A DNA stretch of 64,000 nt, taken from the NCBI RefSeq assembly GCF_041395345.1, contig NZ_JAWLAR010000004.1, forward strand, positions 124,001 through 188,000, given 5' to 3'. The stretch is from Dokdonella sp041395345 (lineage in GTDB: Bacteria > Pseudomonadota > Gammaproteobacteria > Xanthomonadales > Rhodanobacteraceae). Every line of letters starts with the position of its first letter. Within the stretch, counting starts at the first letter, position 1. Made by a program: the position numbers and the translations under genes. Under the pieces are notes generated by a model. It saw nothing but the letters and a program-made list of their open reading frames with translations, searched no databases and was not told the origin of the DNA. Below, piece by piece: positions 16,847 through 28,538 of this stretch.

Positions 16847-17380
16847 ATGTCCAGCGCACTGACCCTGGCCAGACCGTATGCGCGCGCCGCGTTTGAAACG
16901 GCGCACTCGCACGCGGCATTAGCCAGCTGGGCCGAAAAGCTGGCGTTCTCTGCCGAGGTGGCAGCGGACTCCCGCGTGGCGAAGCTGTTTGGCAATCCGC
17001 GTCTGGGCACCAGTGAACTCGCTTCGCTGTTCCTTCCGCACGGCGAGAAGCCGGACACCGATTTCGGTCGTTTCATTACCTTGCTGGCGGACAATGGCCG
17101 CTTGCCGGTGTTGCCCGAGATCGCTGCCCTGTTCGAGCAGCTCAAGCTCGAATCGGAGCGCACGCTGAAAGTGCGCCTGCGCACAGCCGAGCGCATCGAT
17201 GCCGCTGGACTCGAGAAAATCAGTGCGGCTCTCAAGCGCCGCTTTGATCGCAACATCGAGCTGACCCAGTCGATCGACCCGAAGATGATCGGCGGCACGA
17301 TCATCGATGCCGGCGAAACCGTTATCGATGGTTCGGTGCGCGGCCGTCTCGCGCGACTCGAACAGGCCCTTGTTCAGTGA
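16847..17380 (+). CDS. atpH: ATP synthase F1 subunit delta
   Basis: Links the peripheral stalk to the top of F1, 177 residues. The N-terminal helical domain begins LTLARPYARAAFETA; the C-terminal part has IELTQSIDPKMIGGTIIDAGETVIDGSVRGRLARLEQAL, the diagnostic C-terminal signature. Starts 4 bases after atpF. A repeat-bearing gap of 152 bases separates it from the atpA start. Confidence 0.96.
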   Translation: MSSALTLARPYARAAFETAHSHAALASWAEKLAFSAEVAADSRVAKLFGNPRLGTSELASLFLPHGEKPDTDFGRFITLLADNGRLPVLPEIAALFEQLKLESERTLKVRLRTAERIDAAGLEKISAALKRRFDRNIELTQSIDPKMIGGTIIDAGETVIDGSVRGRLARLEQALVQ

Positions 17381-17470
17381 GCGGAAGAACAGACACCGGC
17401 AAGCGGGAAGTACAGTTGCAGCCCGCGCAGCCGTTGCTTTTTCCTTCTCCGCTTGCTGCTCAGCGCTGAC
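17378..17470. repeat. Hairpin repeat in the atpH-atpA gap
   Basis: TGAGCGG, starting within the atpH stop codon, and CAAGCGG (17400-17406) are matched by CCGCTTG (17449-17455) and GCTCA downstream. The stem is less perfect than in the later atp gaps, but has the same layout (purine-rich G arm, about 40-base loop, C-rich arm). Likely a degenerate copy of the type in the atpC-glmU gap. Confidence 0.45.
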
Positions 17471-17532
17471 TGCTCAAACCAAATACTGAAAAACGCGTAC
17501 GCCACATGGCGTGCACGAACCGGGAAACCAAA

Positions 17533-19080
<1,548 letters not shown>

Positions 19081-19085
19081 CAGAG

Positions 19086-19213
19086 CCGGGAATGGGGAAT
19101 AGAGGATAGAGAATCGGTTAGTAGCGGAAGTGAGAATCGGCAGACTCGAAGCGACAGGTGCGATACCGCGCTCTTGATCCAACCCATTCCCCATTCCCCA
19201 TTCCCGATTCCCA
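19086..19213. repeat. GGGAATGGGGAAT hairpin repeat in the atpA-atpG gap
   Basis: GGGAATGGGGAAT at 19088-19100 is complementary to ATTCCCCATTCCC at 19186-19198 and again at 19193-19205; further degenerate units lie at 19101-19140. The element fills most of the 185-base gap and belongs to the same family as the trxA-rho element. Confidence 0.8.
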
Positions 19214-19265
19214 AGCAAGTCCCGCAGCCGAATGATGGCTGCAACGACGAAAGTGTGAGGTAGAC

Positions 19266-20129
19266 GTGGCCGGCGGAAGAGAAATCAAAACCAAGATCAA
19301 GAGCGTGCAGAACACCCGCAAGGTGACGCGCGCGCTGGAAATGGTCTCGGCATCCAAGATCCGCAAGGCGCAGGACCTGATGAAGGCCTCGCGTCCGTAT
19401 GCGCGACTGATGCGTCAGGCGATCGGCCACATCGCGCACGCGAACAGCGAATACCAGCATCCATTCATGCTGGAACGCACCGAGATCAAGCGCGTTGGCT
19501 TCGTCATTGTCTCGACCGATCGCGGCCTCTGCGGCGGACTCAACACCAACCTGTTTCGCAGTCTGCTGACGCAGATTCGCAGCTGGCAGGACAAGGGGGT
19601 CGAGGTCGACATGGTCTGCATCGGCCAGAAGGCGACTTCGTACTTCCGTCGTCTCAAGGTCAACATGGTCGGCAGCGTCACCCATCTTGGCGAAAGGCCG
19701 CAGCTGGACAAGCTGATCGGCGTGATCAAGGTGATGCTCGATGCCTACACCGAGGGCAGGATCGATCGCCTTTCGCTGGTCTACAACGACTTCGTCAACA
19801 CGATGACGCAGAAGGCGACCATCGACCAGTTGCTGCCGCTGCCGCCGGCGGAGGAAATGCCGACAACGCATGCATGGGACTACCTCTACGAACCCGACGC
19901 TGCATCCGTGCTCGACCACGTACTGACCCGCTATATCGAATCCCTGGTCTACCAGTCCACCCTTGAAAACCTCGCCAGCGAACATGCCGCCCGCATGGTG
20001 GCCATGAAGAGCGCGTCCGACAACGCGACCAAGGCCATCGGCGAACTCACGCTCGTTTACAACAAGGCCCGCCAGGCCGCGATCACTCAGGAAATCTCGG
20101 AGATCGTCGGCGGGGCAGCGGCAGTATGA
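19266..20129 (+). CDS. atpG: ATP synthase F1 subunit gamma
   Basis: Central rotor shaft of F1, 287 residues as in E. coli. The N-terminus AGGREIKTKIKSVQNTRKVTRALEMVSASKIRKAQ and C-terminus SEHAARMVAMKSASDNATKAIGELTLVYNKARQAAITQEI are the two family signatures that form the coiled coil. The start is GTG at 19266, preceded by GAGG. The DRGLCGGLN segment near residue 80 is also conserved. Confidence 0.98.
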   Translation: MAGGREIKTKIKSVQNTRKVTRALEMVSASKIRKAQDLMKASRPYARLMRQAIGHIAHANSEYQHPFMLERTEIKRVGFVIVSTDRGLCGGLNTNLFRSLLTQIRSWQDKGVEVDMVCIGQKATSYFRRLKVNMVGSVTHLGERPQLDKLIGVIKVMLDAYTEGRIDRLSLVYNDFVNTMTQKATIDQLLPLPPAEEMPTTHAWDYLYEPDAASVLDHVLTRYIESLVYQSTLENLASEHAARMVAMKSASDNATKAIGELTLVYNKARQAAITQEISEIVGGAAAV

Positions 20130-20225
20130 ATTGCCGGGATTAGGCATTCGGGATTAGGGATTTGTCTCAGCGCGGGAAACCGGCGCTCCTGCGAATCCCA
20201 AATCCCCAATCTCGAATCCCGTTAC
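20130..20225. repeat. GGGATTAGGGATT hairpin repeat in the atpG-atpD gap
   Basis: Purine arm GCCGGGATTAGGCATTCGGG at about 20133-20152 continuing GATTAGGGATTT is complementary (with mismatches) to CGAATCCCAAATCCCCAATC and TCGAATCCCG at about 20192-20221. It is a diverged variant (ATT instead of AAT units) of the same design, occupying nearly the whole gap. Confidence 0.7.
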
Positions 20226-20259
20226 CGAAAAACCAAGCATCAACGTGGAGTCCCACAAC

Positions 20260-21693
<1,434 letters not shown>

Positions 21694-21701
21694 GCCGCTT
21701 T

Positions 21702-21802
21702 CCGGGAATCGAGAATAGGGAATCGGGAATAGGCAAAGCGAAATGCGCTTCGAGCTTGCTCCTGCATTTGACCATTCCCCACTCCCCATTCCCGATTCCC
21801 GT
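21702..21802. repeat. GGGAATCGGGAAT hairpin repeat in the atpD-atpC gap
   Basis: Units GGGAATCGAGAATAGGGAAT and CGGGAATAGG (about 21704-21733) face ATTCCCCACTCCCCATTCCC and GATTCCC (about 21774-21800). Same family as the elements in the two upstream gaps and in the trxA-rho gap. Confidence 0.78.
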
Positions 21803-21828
21803 CGAACGAACGAAGTGAGAGAGACAAG

Positions 21829-22251
21829 ATGAGCACAATTCGCTGCGACATCGTCAGTGCCGAGAAGGAAATCTTCCATGGCAACGTCAGCATGGTTATC
21901 GCGACCGGCGAGATGGGCGAACTGGGCATCGCGCCGCGTCATGCACCGCTGATCACGCGTCTCAAGCCCGGCCAGGTTCGCCTGAAGCTGGAGAATGGCG
22001 ACGAGCAATTCTTCTATGTATCCGGCGGCATTCTCGAAGTACAGCCCCAGGTCGTTACCGTGCTGGCCGACACCGCCGAGCGCGCGGCCGATCTCGACGA
22101 AGCGGCAGCGCGCAAGGCCAAGGAAGAAGCGGAGCGTGCAATCGCCGACCGCAGCGACGCCATGGAGATTGCAGAAGCGCAAGCCCAGCTGGCCCAGGCC
22201 ATGGCCCAGTTGCAGGCACTCGAGCACTTGCGTCGCAACCTCAAGCACTAA
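21829..22251 (+). CDS. atpC: ATP synthase F1 subunit epsilon
   Basis: Rotor subunit that inhibits ATP hydrolysis, 140 residues. The N-terminal beta-sandwich (IRCDIVSAEKEIFHGNVSMVIATGEMGELGIAPRHAPL, GQVRLK, FFYVSGGILEVQPQVVTVLADTAERA) is followed by a C-terminal helical hairpin rich in Ala, Glu and Gln. ATG 21829 is preceded by GTGAGAGAGA. Last of the ATP synthase genes. Confidence 0.97.
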   Translation: MSTIRCDIVSAEKEIFHGNVSMVIATGEMGELGIAPRHAPLITRLKPGQVRLKLENGDEQFFYVSGGILEVQPQVVTVLADTAERAADLDEAAARKAKEEAERAIADRSDAMEIAEAQAQLAQAMAQLQALEHLRRNLKH

Positions 22252-22254
22252 GTT

Positions 22255-22383
22255 GCGGTGAGCGGAGGCCTTTCGCAGGAAAGGCCTTCAGGCTCGATGC
22301 CTTTCGGCACGTTGCGGCAAACGCATCGCGGCTGAAGCCGCTTCCTGCGAAAACCTTTCCTTTTCCCGCCTCCCGCTTACCGC
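22255..22383. repeat. Composite hairpin repeat in the atpC-glmU gap
   Basis: The outer arms GCGGTGAGCGGAGGC (22255-22269) and GCCTCCCGCTTACCGC (22368-22383) are complementary apart from one mismatch and one extra base. Inside them, TTTCGCAGGAA pairs with TTCCTGCGAAA, and GCGGCTGAAGCCGC forms a short palindrome of the type common in REP-like sequences of pseudomonads and relatives (from memory). The element fills the gap before glmU. Confidence 0.7.
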
Positions 22384-22487
22384 TTATCCCCGGAGCCTGA
22401 CCGCCGGGCGCGTGCCATGGGTCCCGTCCATTTCCCGCATCCCCCGTTTCGGCTATGGTTCCGAACCTGCCCTGGGGAGAAATGCAG

Positions 22488-23852
22488 ATGCCCGCCGCTT
22501 CTCTGCACGTTGTCATTCTTGCCGCCGGTGAAGGCAAGCGCATGAAGTCGTCACGACCGAAGGTGCTGATGCCACTGGCCGGTCGTTCCATGCTGGGCCA
22601 TGTGCTCGATGTCGCCCGCGCACTTGAGCCCGCTGCCATTCATATCGTGTATGGCCATGGCGGCGACCAGGTCCGCGCGGCCTTCGCCGATCCGGATCTT
22701 TCCTGGGTAAAGCAAGCCGAGCAGCGCGGCACCGGGCACGCGGTCAAGCTCGCCATGACCGCCGTACCGGACGATGCGCGCGTATTGATCCTGTACGGAG
22801 ATGTTCCCCTGATCGGTCGCGATACCCTGGAGGGCCTGCTGATGACGGCCGGTCCGCTGACCGCCCTGGTGACCCAGCTTGAAGTTCCCTATGGCTATGG
22901 CCGCGTCGTCCGTGACGGCATTGGTCGCGTGCGCGCGATCGTGGAGGAGAAAGACTGCACGGTCGAACAGCGCGCCATCAACTGGGTCAATAGCGGAATC
23001 CTTGTCGCCGAGGCGCGCCGCCTGCGCGTCTGGATCAATAATCTTTCCGATGACAACGCCCAGAACGAGTACTACCTGACCGATATCTACGCCCAGGCCG
23101 ATGAGGAAGGCGAACCGGCCGAAGCCAGCCAGTGCATGAATCCGCAGGAAGTGTTCGGCGCCAATGATCCCTGGCAGCTGGCCGCTCTGGAACGCCTGTA
23201 CCAGCGCATGCGCGCCACCGAACTGGCCGCAGCCGGCGTTCGCTTTTCGGACCCGGTGCGCTTCGACCTGCGTGGCAAGGTCAATGTCGGACGCGACGTC
23301 GAAATCGATGTCGATGTCATTCTCGAAGGTGAAGTCGAACTCGGCGACGAAGTCTCGATCGGGCCGTTCACGCGGATCTCGAACTCGCGCCTGGCTACCG
23401 GCACCGTGGTCAACGCGCACTGCGATATCGAGGGGATCGTTACCCACGGTCCCTGCGTAATCGGCCCGTTTGCGCGTCTGCGCCCGGGAACCGAACTGGG
23501 CGCCGGTTCCCGCGTCGGCAATTTTGTCGAGACAAAGAACACGCGCCTGGGTTCGGGCTCGAAGATCAACCACTTGAGCTATGTCGGCGATGCCGATGTC
23601 GGCAGTCATGCCAATATCGGAGCCGGCACCATCACCTGCAACTACGACGGCGTGAACAAGCACCGCACCAGCATCGGCGATGGCGCCTTCATCGGCTCCA
23701 ATACCGCACTGGTGGCGCCGGTTTCGATCGGTCGCAATGCGACCATCGGCGCCGGCTCGGTCATTACCCGATCAGCACCCGAGGAACAGTTGACCGTGGC
23801 ACGCAGCCGACAGAACACGGTGCCCGGCTGGAACCGGCCAAAGAAGTCCTGA
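22488..23852 (+). CDS. glmU: Bifunctional N-acetylglucosamine-1-phosphate uridyltransferase / glucosamine-1-phosphate acetyltransferase
   Basis: Makes UDP-GlcNAc, the precursor of peptidoglycan, lipid A and exopolysaccharide. It has 454 residues (456 in E. coli). The N-terminal nucleotidyltransferase has LAAGEGKRMKSSRPKVLMPLAG and ILYGDVPLI. The C-terminal half (from about 250) is a left-handed beta-helix of hexapeptide repeats with RLRPGTELGAGSRVGNFVETK and HLSYVGDADVG. The start is ATG 22488, eight bases after GGGAG; the ATGs at 22455 and 22482 are less well placed. The usual neighbour glmS is absent. Confidence 0.97.
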   Translation: MPAASLHVVILAAGEGKRMKSSRPKVLMPLAGRSMLGHVLDVARALEPAAIHIVYGHGGDQVRAAFADPDLSWVKQAEQRGTGHAVKLAMTAVPDDARVLILYGDVPLIGRDTLEGLLMTAGPLTALVTQLEVPYGYGRVVRDGIGRVRAIVEEKDCTVEQRAINWVNSGILVAEARRLRVWINNLSDDNAQNEYYLTDIYAQADEEGEPAEASQCMNPQEVFGANDPWQLAALERLYQRMRATELAAAGVRFSDPVRFDLRGKVNVGRDVEIDVDVILEGEVELGDEVSIGPFTRISNSRLATGTVVNAHCDIEGIVTHGPCVIGPFARLRPGTELGAGSRVGNFVETKNTRLGSGSKINHLSYVGDADVGSHANIGAGTITCNYDGVNKHRTSIGDGAFIGSNTALVAPVSIGRNATIGAGSVITRSAPEEQLTVARSRQNTVPGWNRPKKS

Positions 23853-23892
23853 TCGATACCGCTGGCCGGACGATGACCTCGCCAGCAAACGC

Positions 23893-25677
23893 TCAATCGA
23901 AGCCGTTCGCAAACACGGCGTCGGTCGTTGCCGTTGCCGCATGCATGGCCCAGCCCAGTCCCCCGGAGACGCGATGCTCCCAGCCGAACTTGCGCCACGG
24001 CGAGGTGCGGTAGGCAGGTAAACCTGCGCCGGGCCCGCCGGGTCGAATCCAGTAATTGACGCCTTCGTCATAGGTGAAATAGAGGTCTTCGGCGGTATCG
24101 GCGAGGCGCGGATCCGACTGCTGGGTCAGCTCGGCGAAGTAGTTCGCCCAGGCCAGTCCTGCGGCAACATCAAGTGCGTGCTCGACATCCGAGCTGCCGG
24201 TCTGGCCGTCGGCGCCATTGGAAAGCATGGCATAGCGTGGCAGGGCGAGCGCTCCACCAAAGTTGTACATGTGGTCCGTGGTGTTGATCGTCGCCACGCG
24301 CAGGAAATTGCCCATGCGCCGGATGAAGTTCGCGATGGCAGGGTCTTCCGAGGTGGAATAGGCGCGCAGCATGGCATCAACGACCAGCATGCTCATCCAG
24401 CCGGAGGCGCCAAACGAACCGTCGGCCCAGTCGCCATCGTGCTGGGAGCCGAGATGATAGAGACCCCCGTCGACATAGCCGGAGGGTTGCGGAATCTGCC
24501 CGTTCGCACCGTTCTGGTGGCTCACCATGCGACCGACCAGGGTCGCCACATTGGCTGCCTGGCTGCCGCCATTGATTTCGTAGTCGACCTGGTAGGCAAG
24601 CAGCTTGAAGGCGGCGTGGCGCTCGGTCCAGAAGCCCATGCCTGGGCTCCAGGCATCATTGAATCCGCTCTGGGCGCTGACGATGGCGGAAAGACGATCC
24701 AGTGCCGTGTCATCCCCGGTCAGCCAGTATCGATAGGCCAGGTTCTCCGCATAGACATATTTCGTATCGCCGTTCTTCAGCGAAAAGAAGCCGCCCGAGT
24801 TGATGTGGTCGGTGTAGAAATCCGACGCGCGTACCGCCTCACGCAGGGCCTTGTAGAAACCGCTGCGTTCATACAGGACGAACATCGAGGTGGCGCGGTC
24901 GTACAACCAGGGTTCGTAGTCGGTCTTGTAGTGGCACTGGTTGGCAACCGTGACAGCCGGATCATCTTCGTTGATCGAGCTGTAGAAGTTGTTCTTGATT
25001 GCGCGATCCGCCTCCTGATAGTCCGGCCAATGCGCAATGGCGGCATTGGTGGTCGGGTTGTCCCGGGGCTCGGTATTGCTGTTGTCGAAGGCAATGCTGC
25101 GCACGCCTTTCAACATGCCCAGGCTCAGCCATGACTTGGGCAGGACCGCATAAACGTCTGGCTCCTGCACGCTGTCGGAAGCCACGAAACTGCCGCTGCT
25201 GACCGTGTGCCAGCCGTTGCGCGCCGATATCAGTGCCGGGACATCCTGCTGACGCGGGGGTCCGCCCCAGCTCAGGGTGATCGATTCGGGAGCAGACGCA
25301 GCGAACGCATACTGGATCTGTACGCGCGCAACACGCACCGAGGTTCCGTCAAGCGCGGCATTGCCGCGATGTCGCCAGGGCGTCATCTGACTGACATGGG
25401 CCGGTATTTCCTGTCCGCCCTTGAGTACCCGCAGCGTGGCCAGGCCTGCCGTGGTGATCGAGCCGCGCGGAAACGGCACGCCAAAGGTGACCAGTCGATT
25501 GCTGCCGGGGGTCACGACCTCGGTAGGTACCAGTTGCACGGACAGACTGCCGTTCGGAACGGCAGGGGCGACAAAGGGCTCGACTGCAAACGCGCAACCG
25601 GCGCCGAGTGCAATCAATCCCGCGACAAGGCGAGCAAAAAACACAGTCCTACTCCGACCATCAGGGGTGCGCATCAT
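23893..25677 (-). CDS. Secreted RIFT-barrel/alpha-toroid protein, putative polysaccharide lyase, with NGFD tail
   Basis: 594 residues with an N-terminal signal peptide (VFFARLVAGLIALGAGCAFA). The early region RLVTFGVPFPRGSITTAGLATLRVLKGGQEIPAHV matches the N-terminal beta domain of the PcRGLX/YetA-like group, which includes exo-rhamnogalacturonan lyases. The rest is a helical repeat region with many aromatic residues (for example HYKTDYEPWLYDRATSM, GFWTERHAAFKLLAYQ). It is paralogous to the protein at 35752-37404. The last residues, TDAVFANGFD, form a tail that the paralogue lacks but that resembles the end of the lyase at 37441-39168. Convergent with glmU, 40 bases apart. Substrate unknown; lyase activity is inference from fold and context. 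Confidence 0.65.
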   Translation of the reverse strand: MMRTPDGRSRTVFFARLVAGLIALGAGCAFAVEPFVAPAVPNGSLSVQLVPTEVVTPGSNRLVTFGVPFPRGSITTAGLATLRVLKGGQEIPAHVSQMTPWRHRGNAALDGTSVRVARVQIQYAFAASAPESITLSWGGPPRQQDVPALISARNGWHTVSSGSFVASDSVQEPDVYAVLPKSWLSLGMLKGVRSIAFDNSNTEPRDNPTTNAAIAHWPDYQEADRAIKNNFYSSINEDDPAVTVANQCHYKTDYEPWLYDRATSMFVLYERSGFYKALREAVRASDFYTDHINSGGFFSLKNGDTKYVYAENLAYRYWLTGDDTALDRLSAIVSAQSGFNDAWSPGMGFWTERHAAFKLLAYQVDYEINGGSQAANVATLVGRMVSHQNGANGQIPQPSGYVDGGLYHLGSQHDGDWADGSFGASGWMSMLVVDAMLRAYSTSEDPAIANFIRRMGNFLRVATINTTDHMYNFGGALALPRYAMLSNGADGQTGSSDVEHALDVAAGLAWANYFAELTQQSDPRLADTAEDLYFTYDEGVNYWIRPGGPGAGLPAYRTSPWRKFGWEHRVSGGLGWAMHAATATTDAVFANGFD

Positions 25678-26145
25678 GTGCCCGCAAGCCGCTGATTTTA
25701 TTGAATCCGATCACATACTTGCGTGTCCATTCAGGAGCCAGACACAAAGCTGTGGAACAGGTCCGCCAGCTTAAGGCAACGCTGAACAAGTGGCGCAACC
25801 GTCACGACGTCTGTGAGCGTTCAGATCGCGGCGCACGGACGCAGATGGACCGGCCGTCTCGGCAACTGCTCCTGCGTTGCTCTACCTCCTGCATCCATGC
25901 AGTCGCTTCAGGGCAGCGCAACAAGGAGCTGCGTGCTGACAGGCGTCGCCTAACCGATTGATTCTCTACTGAAACAGGTGGCCTTCAGAAGGCCCGCCAG
26001 CCGCGCCGCGAGTCCTGACAACGCCGCCAGGCGACCCGGCCTCTTGCTCCACCGCTCTGGCCAATGCCATGCACGGGTCGGGTATAGGCCGGGCCTTCGC
26101 CCGTACGAAGATCAACTTGATAGACTTGGGGGCTGACTCTGATGG
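25678..26145. other. Long intergenic region upstream of the exopolysaccharide operon
   Basis: 468 bases between divergent genes. No convincing gene, repeat or promoter could be fixed. Minor features are a palindrome ATCAA-C-TTGAT near 26111-26121 and a GGGTATAGG that lacks a matching -35. It must contain regulatory sites for both neighbours. A plus-strand open frame through 25608-25961 has no recognisable product. Confidence 0.4.
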
Positions 26146-27447
26146 ATGCGCTCAATGACCTCCGCTGCGCTGCCCCGTGAACAGGAAATTCGGCTGGCCA
26201 TCATCGGCCTGGGCTATGTGGGCCTGCCCCTGGCAGTCGGCTTTGGCAGAAAGCTGGCCACCCTTGGATTCGACATCAATACGCACCGGATCTCCGAGTT
26301 GCAGTCGCATCGTGACCACACCCTGGAAGTCACGGCAGAGGAACTCAGGGCAACGCCGAATCTGAGCTTCTCGGCTGACCAGGCCGACCTGCGCTCGTGC
26401 AACGTATTCATCGTCACCGTGCCGACGCCGATAGACGATGCCAAGCGCCCCGATCTGGGGCCGCTGGAAAGTGCCAGCCGCATGGTCGGCAAGGCCATTC
26501 GGCCAGGATCTGTCGTGATCTTCGAATCCACGGTCTACCCCGGGGCTACCGAAGAGGTGTGTGTACCGATCATCGAACGCGAGTCCGGACTGCGCTTCAA
26601 CCAGGATTTCTACGCCGGTTACAGTCCGGAGCGGATCAATCCGGGCGACAAGGAACACCGTCTCGAGTCGATCATGAAAGTCACTTCCGGCTCGACGCCC
26701 GAAGTGGCGGATTTCGTCGACTCACTGTACCGGCGAATCATCACCGCAGGCACGCACAAGGCATCGAGCATGCGCGTGGCCGAAGCGGCCAAGGTCATCG
26801 AGAACACCCAGCGGGATCTCAACATCGCGCTGATCAACGAGCTGGCCCTGATCTTCGACCGGCTCGGCATCGACACCAGCGAGGTGCTTGCCGCGGCCGG
26901 TACGAAATGGAATTTCCTGCCGTTCCGGCCCGGCCTGGTTGGCGGACATTGTATCGGCGTCGATCCGTACTATCTGACCCACAAGGCTCAACAGATCGGT
27001 TACCACCCCGAGGTGATTCTCTCGGGCAGGCGCATCAACGACGGCATGGGCAGCCATATCGCCCGGCGTGTCATCAAGCACATGATCCAGCGTCGCCTGC
27101 ACGTGGCCAATGCCAACATCCTTGTGCTGGGCCTGGCATTCAAGGAAAACTGCCCGGACTTGCGCAACACCCGGGTCGTCGATGTCGTCGACGAATTCCG
27201 CAAGTTCCACGCCAGCGTCGAGGTCTACGACCCCTGGGTCAGCCCGGCAGAAGCCCTGCACGAGTACGATCTCGAACTTGTCGGCACACTCGAGAATGGG
27301 CGCTATGACGCCATCGTACTGGCCGTCGCCCATCATCAGTTTGTCGAGATGGGTGCCGAGCACATTCGCGCACTTGGCAAACCGGGCTGCGTGCTGTTTG
27401 ACGTCAAGCAGGTCCTGCCGCGTGAAGCGGTAGACGATCGCCTGTAG
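26146..27447 (+). CDS. UDP-N-acetyl-hexosamine 6-dehydrogenase, TviB/WbpA-type
   Basis: NAD-dependent oxidation of the C6 of a UDP-sugar to an uronic acid, 433 residues. N-terminal Rossmann fold IIGLGYVGLPLAVGFG (near 20), VTVPTPIDD, FESTVYPGATEE, YSPERINPGDKEH, and catalytic Cys in VGGHCIGVDPYYL (near 268); the C-terminal part has VLGLAFKENCPDLRNTR. The motifs PTPID and NPGDKEH fit the Vi-antigen TviB/WbpA branch (UDP-GlcNAc or UDP-GalNAc) better than UDP-glucose dehydrogenase. An alternative start is the ATG three codons on. First gene of the EPS plus-strand block. Confidence 0.88.
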   Translation: MRSMTSAALPREQEIRLAIIGLGYVGLPLAVGFGRKLATLGFDINTHRISELQSHRDHTLEVTAEELRATPNLSFSADQADLRSCNVFIVTVPTPIDDAKRPDLGPLESASRMVGKAIRPGSVVIFESTVYPGATEEVCVPIIERESGLRFNQDFYAGYSPERINPGDKEHRLESIMKVTSGSTPEVADFVDSLYRRIITAGTHKASSMRVAEAAKVIENTQRDLNIALINELALIFDRLGIDTSEVLAAAGTKWNFLPFRPGLVGGHCIGVDPYYLTHKAQQIGYHPEVILSGRRINDGMGSHIARRVIKHMIQRRLHVANANILVLGLAFKENCPDLRNTRVVDVVDEFRKFHASVEVYDPWVSPAEALHEYDLELVGTLENGRYDAIVLAVAHHQFVEMGAEHIRALGKPGCVLFDVKQVLPREAVDDRL

Positions 27448-27463
27448 TTCAATGGAGCATTCG

Positions 27464-28471
27464 ATGCGCGTACTCGTCACCGGCGCCGCCGGATTCATCG
27501 GTTCAGCATTGAGCCAGCGCTTGCTTGCGCGTGGCGATGAAGTTCTGGGTTTCGACAATCTCAACGACTACTACGACCCCAGGCTCAAGCAGGATCGGCT
27601 GGCACGCCTGACTTCGCAGCAGGGTTTCCAGTTCGTGCACGCCTCGCTGGAGGATCGAGCTGCCGTCGAATCCGCTTTCGCGGACTTTCGACCGCAGCGT
27701 GTCGTCAATCTGGCCGCCCAGGCCGGCGTACGTTATTCGCTGGAGAATCCTCGCGCCTATGTCGACAGCAACATCGTCGGCTTCACGCATATCCTTGAAG
27801 CCTGCCGCCACGGCAAGGTCGAACATCTGGTCTATGCATCATCCAGTTCGGTCTATGGCGCCAACCGCAAGCTGCCCTTCTCCGTACGCGACCCGGTCGA
27901 CCATCCTGTCAGCCTGTACGCTGCCTCGAAGAAGGCCAACGAGTTGATGGCACATACCTACAGCCACCTGTTCGGCCTGCCGACCACGGGGCTGCGATTC
28001 TTCACGGTTTACGGTCCCTGGGGCCGGCCCGACATGGCCCTGTTTCTGTTTACCCGCAAGATTCTGGCCGACGAGCCCATCGACGTGTTCAACCATGGCC
28101 GGCACACGCGCGATTTCACCTATGTCGACGATATTGTCGAAGGCGTCATGCGTACCCTGGACAAGGTGCCCGTTGCAGACCCGGAGTTTGATCCGCTACT
28201 GCCAACACCGGCCTCGTCCAGCGCGCCCTATCGCATCTACAACATCGGAAACAACCAGCCGGTCGAGTTGTCCCGCTATATCGAAGTCATCGAGAATTGC
28301 ATCGGACGCAAGGCCCGGAAAAACCTGCTTCCGTTGCAGCCGGGCGATGTCCCCGATACCTACGCCGATGTCTCTGAATTGACCCGCGACACGGGCTACG
28401 CGCCGGCGACAACCGTTGAAGAGGGCGTCGCCCGCTTCGTCGACTGGTATCGCGACTATTACGGGGTCTGA
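27464..28471 (+). CDS. NAD-dependent epimerase, UDP-glucuronate 4-epimerase-like
   Basis: Extended short-chain dehydrogenase, 335 residues. NAD site TGAAGFIGSAL (near 8), substrate region DNLNDYYDPRLKQDRL typical of UDP-glucuronate 4-epimerases, catalytic SSSSVYG and YAASKKANE, then LRFFTVYGPWGRPDMALFLFT. Start ATG 27464 is preceded by GGAG with a 6-base spacer; the ATG at 27452 overlaps that site. Follows the 6-dehydrogenase by 16 bases, so together they would supply an epimerised UDP-uronic acid for the polymer. Confidence 0.87.
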   Translation: MRVLVTGAAGFIGSALSQRLLARGDEVLGFDNLNDYYDPRLKQDRLARLTSQQGFQFVHASLEDRAAVESAFADFRPQRVVNLAAQAGVRYSLENPRAYVDSNIVGFTHILEACRHGKVEHLVYASSSSVYGANRKLPFSVRDPVDHPVSLYAASKKANELMAHTYSHLFGLPTTGLRFFTVYGPWGRPDMALFLFTRKILADEPIDVFNHGRHTRDFTYVDDIVEGVMRTLDKVPVADPEFDPLLPTPASSSAPYRIYNIGNNQPVELSRYIEVIENCIGRKARKNLLPLQPGDVPDTYADVSELTRDTGYAPATTVEEGVARFVDWYRDYYGV

Positions 28472-28491
28472 GCCGGTCAGAAAGACATCAA

Positions 28492-28511
28492 AGTGTGATA
28501 CGTTTCACACT
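28492..28511 (+). promoter_or_regulatory. Perfect CRP/Clp-type binding palindrome upstream of the polysaccharide export gene
   Basis: AGTGTGA-TACGTT-TCACACT is a perfect 7-6-7 inverted repeat and contains the exact CRP core TGTGA-N6-TCACA (28494-28509). In Xanthomonas the CRP homologue Clp, which responds to cyclic di-GMP, binds this core and controls exopolysaccharide genes. The centre is about 37 bases before the ATG at 28539, so the site may block transcription or overlap a promoter and not act as a classical upstream activator site. Confidence 0.75.
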
Positions 28512-28538
28512 CCAGATCGAGTGTACAAGGGAACTTCG

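Noticed and set aside
25760..25961. Transposase or insertion-sequence remnant before the EPS operon
   Set aside because: A phrase like GGCAACGCTGAACAAG looked familiar from insertion-sequence ends, but no terminal repeats, target duplication or transposase motif could be found.
25678..26145. JUMPstart/ops element before the polysaccharide genes
   Set aside because: No GGCGGTAGCGT-like core was found on either strand in the leader.
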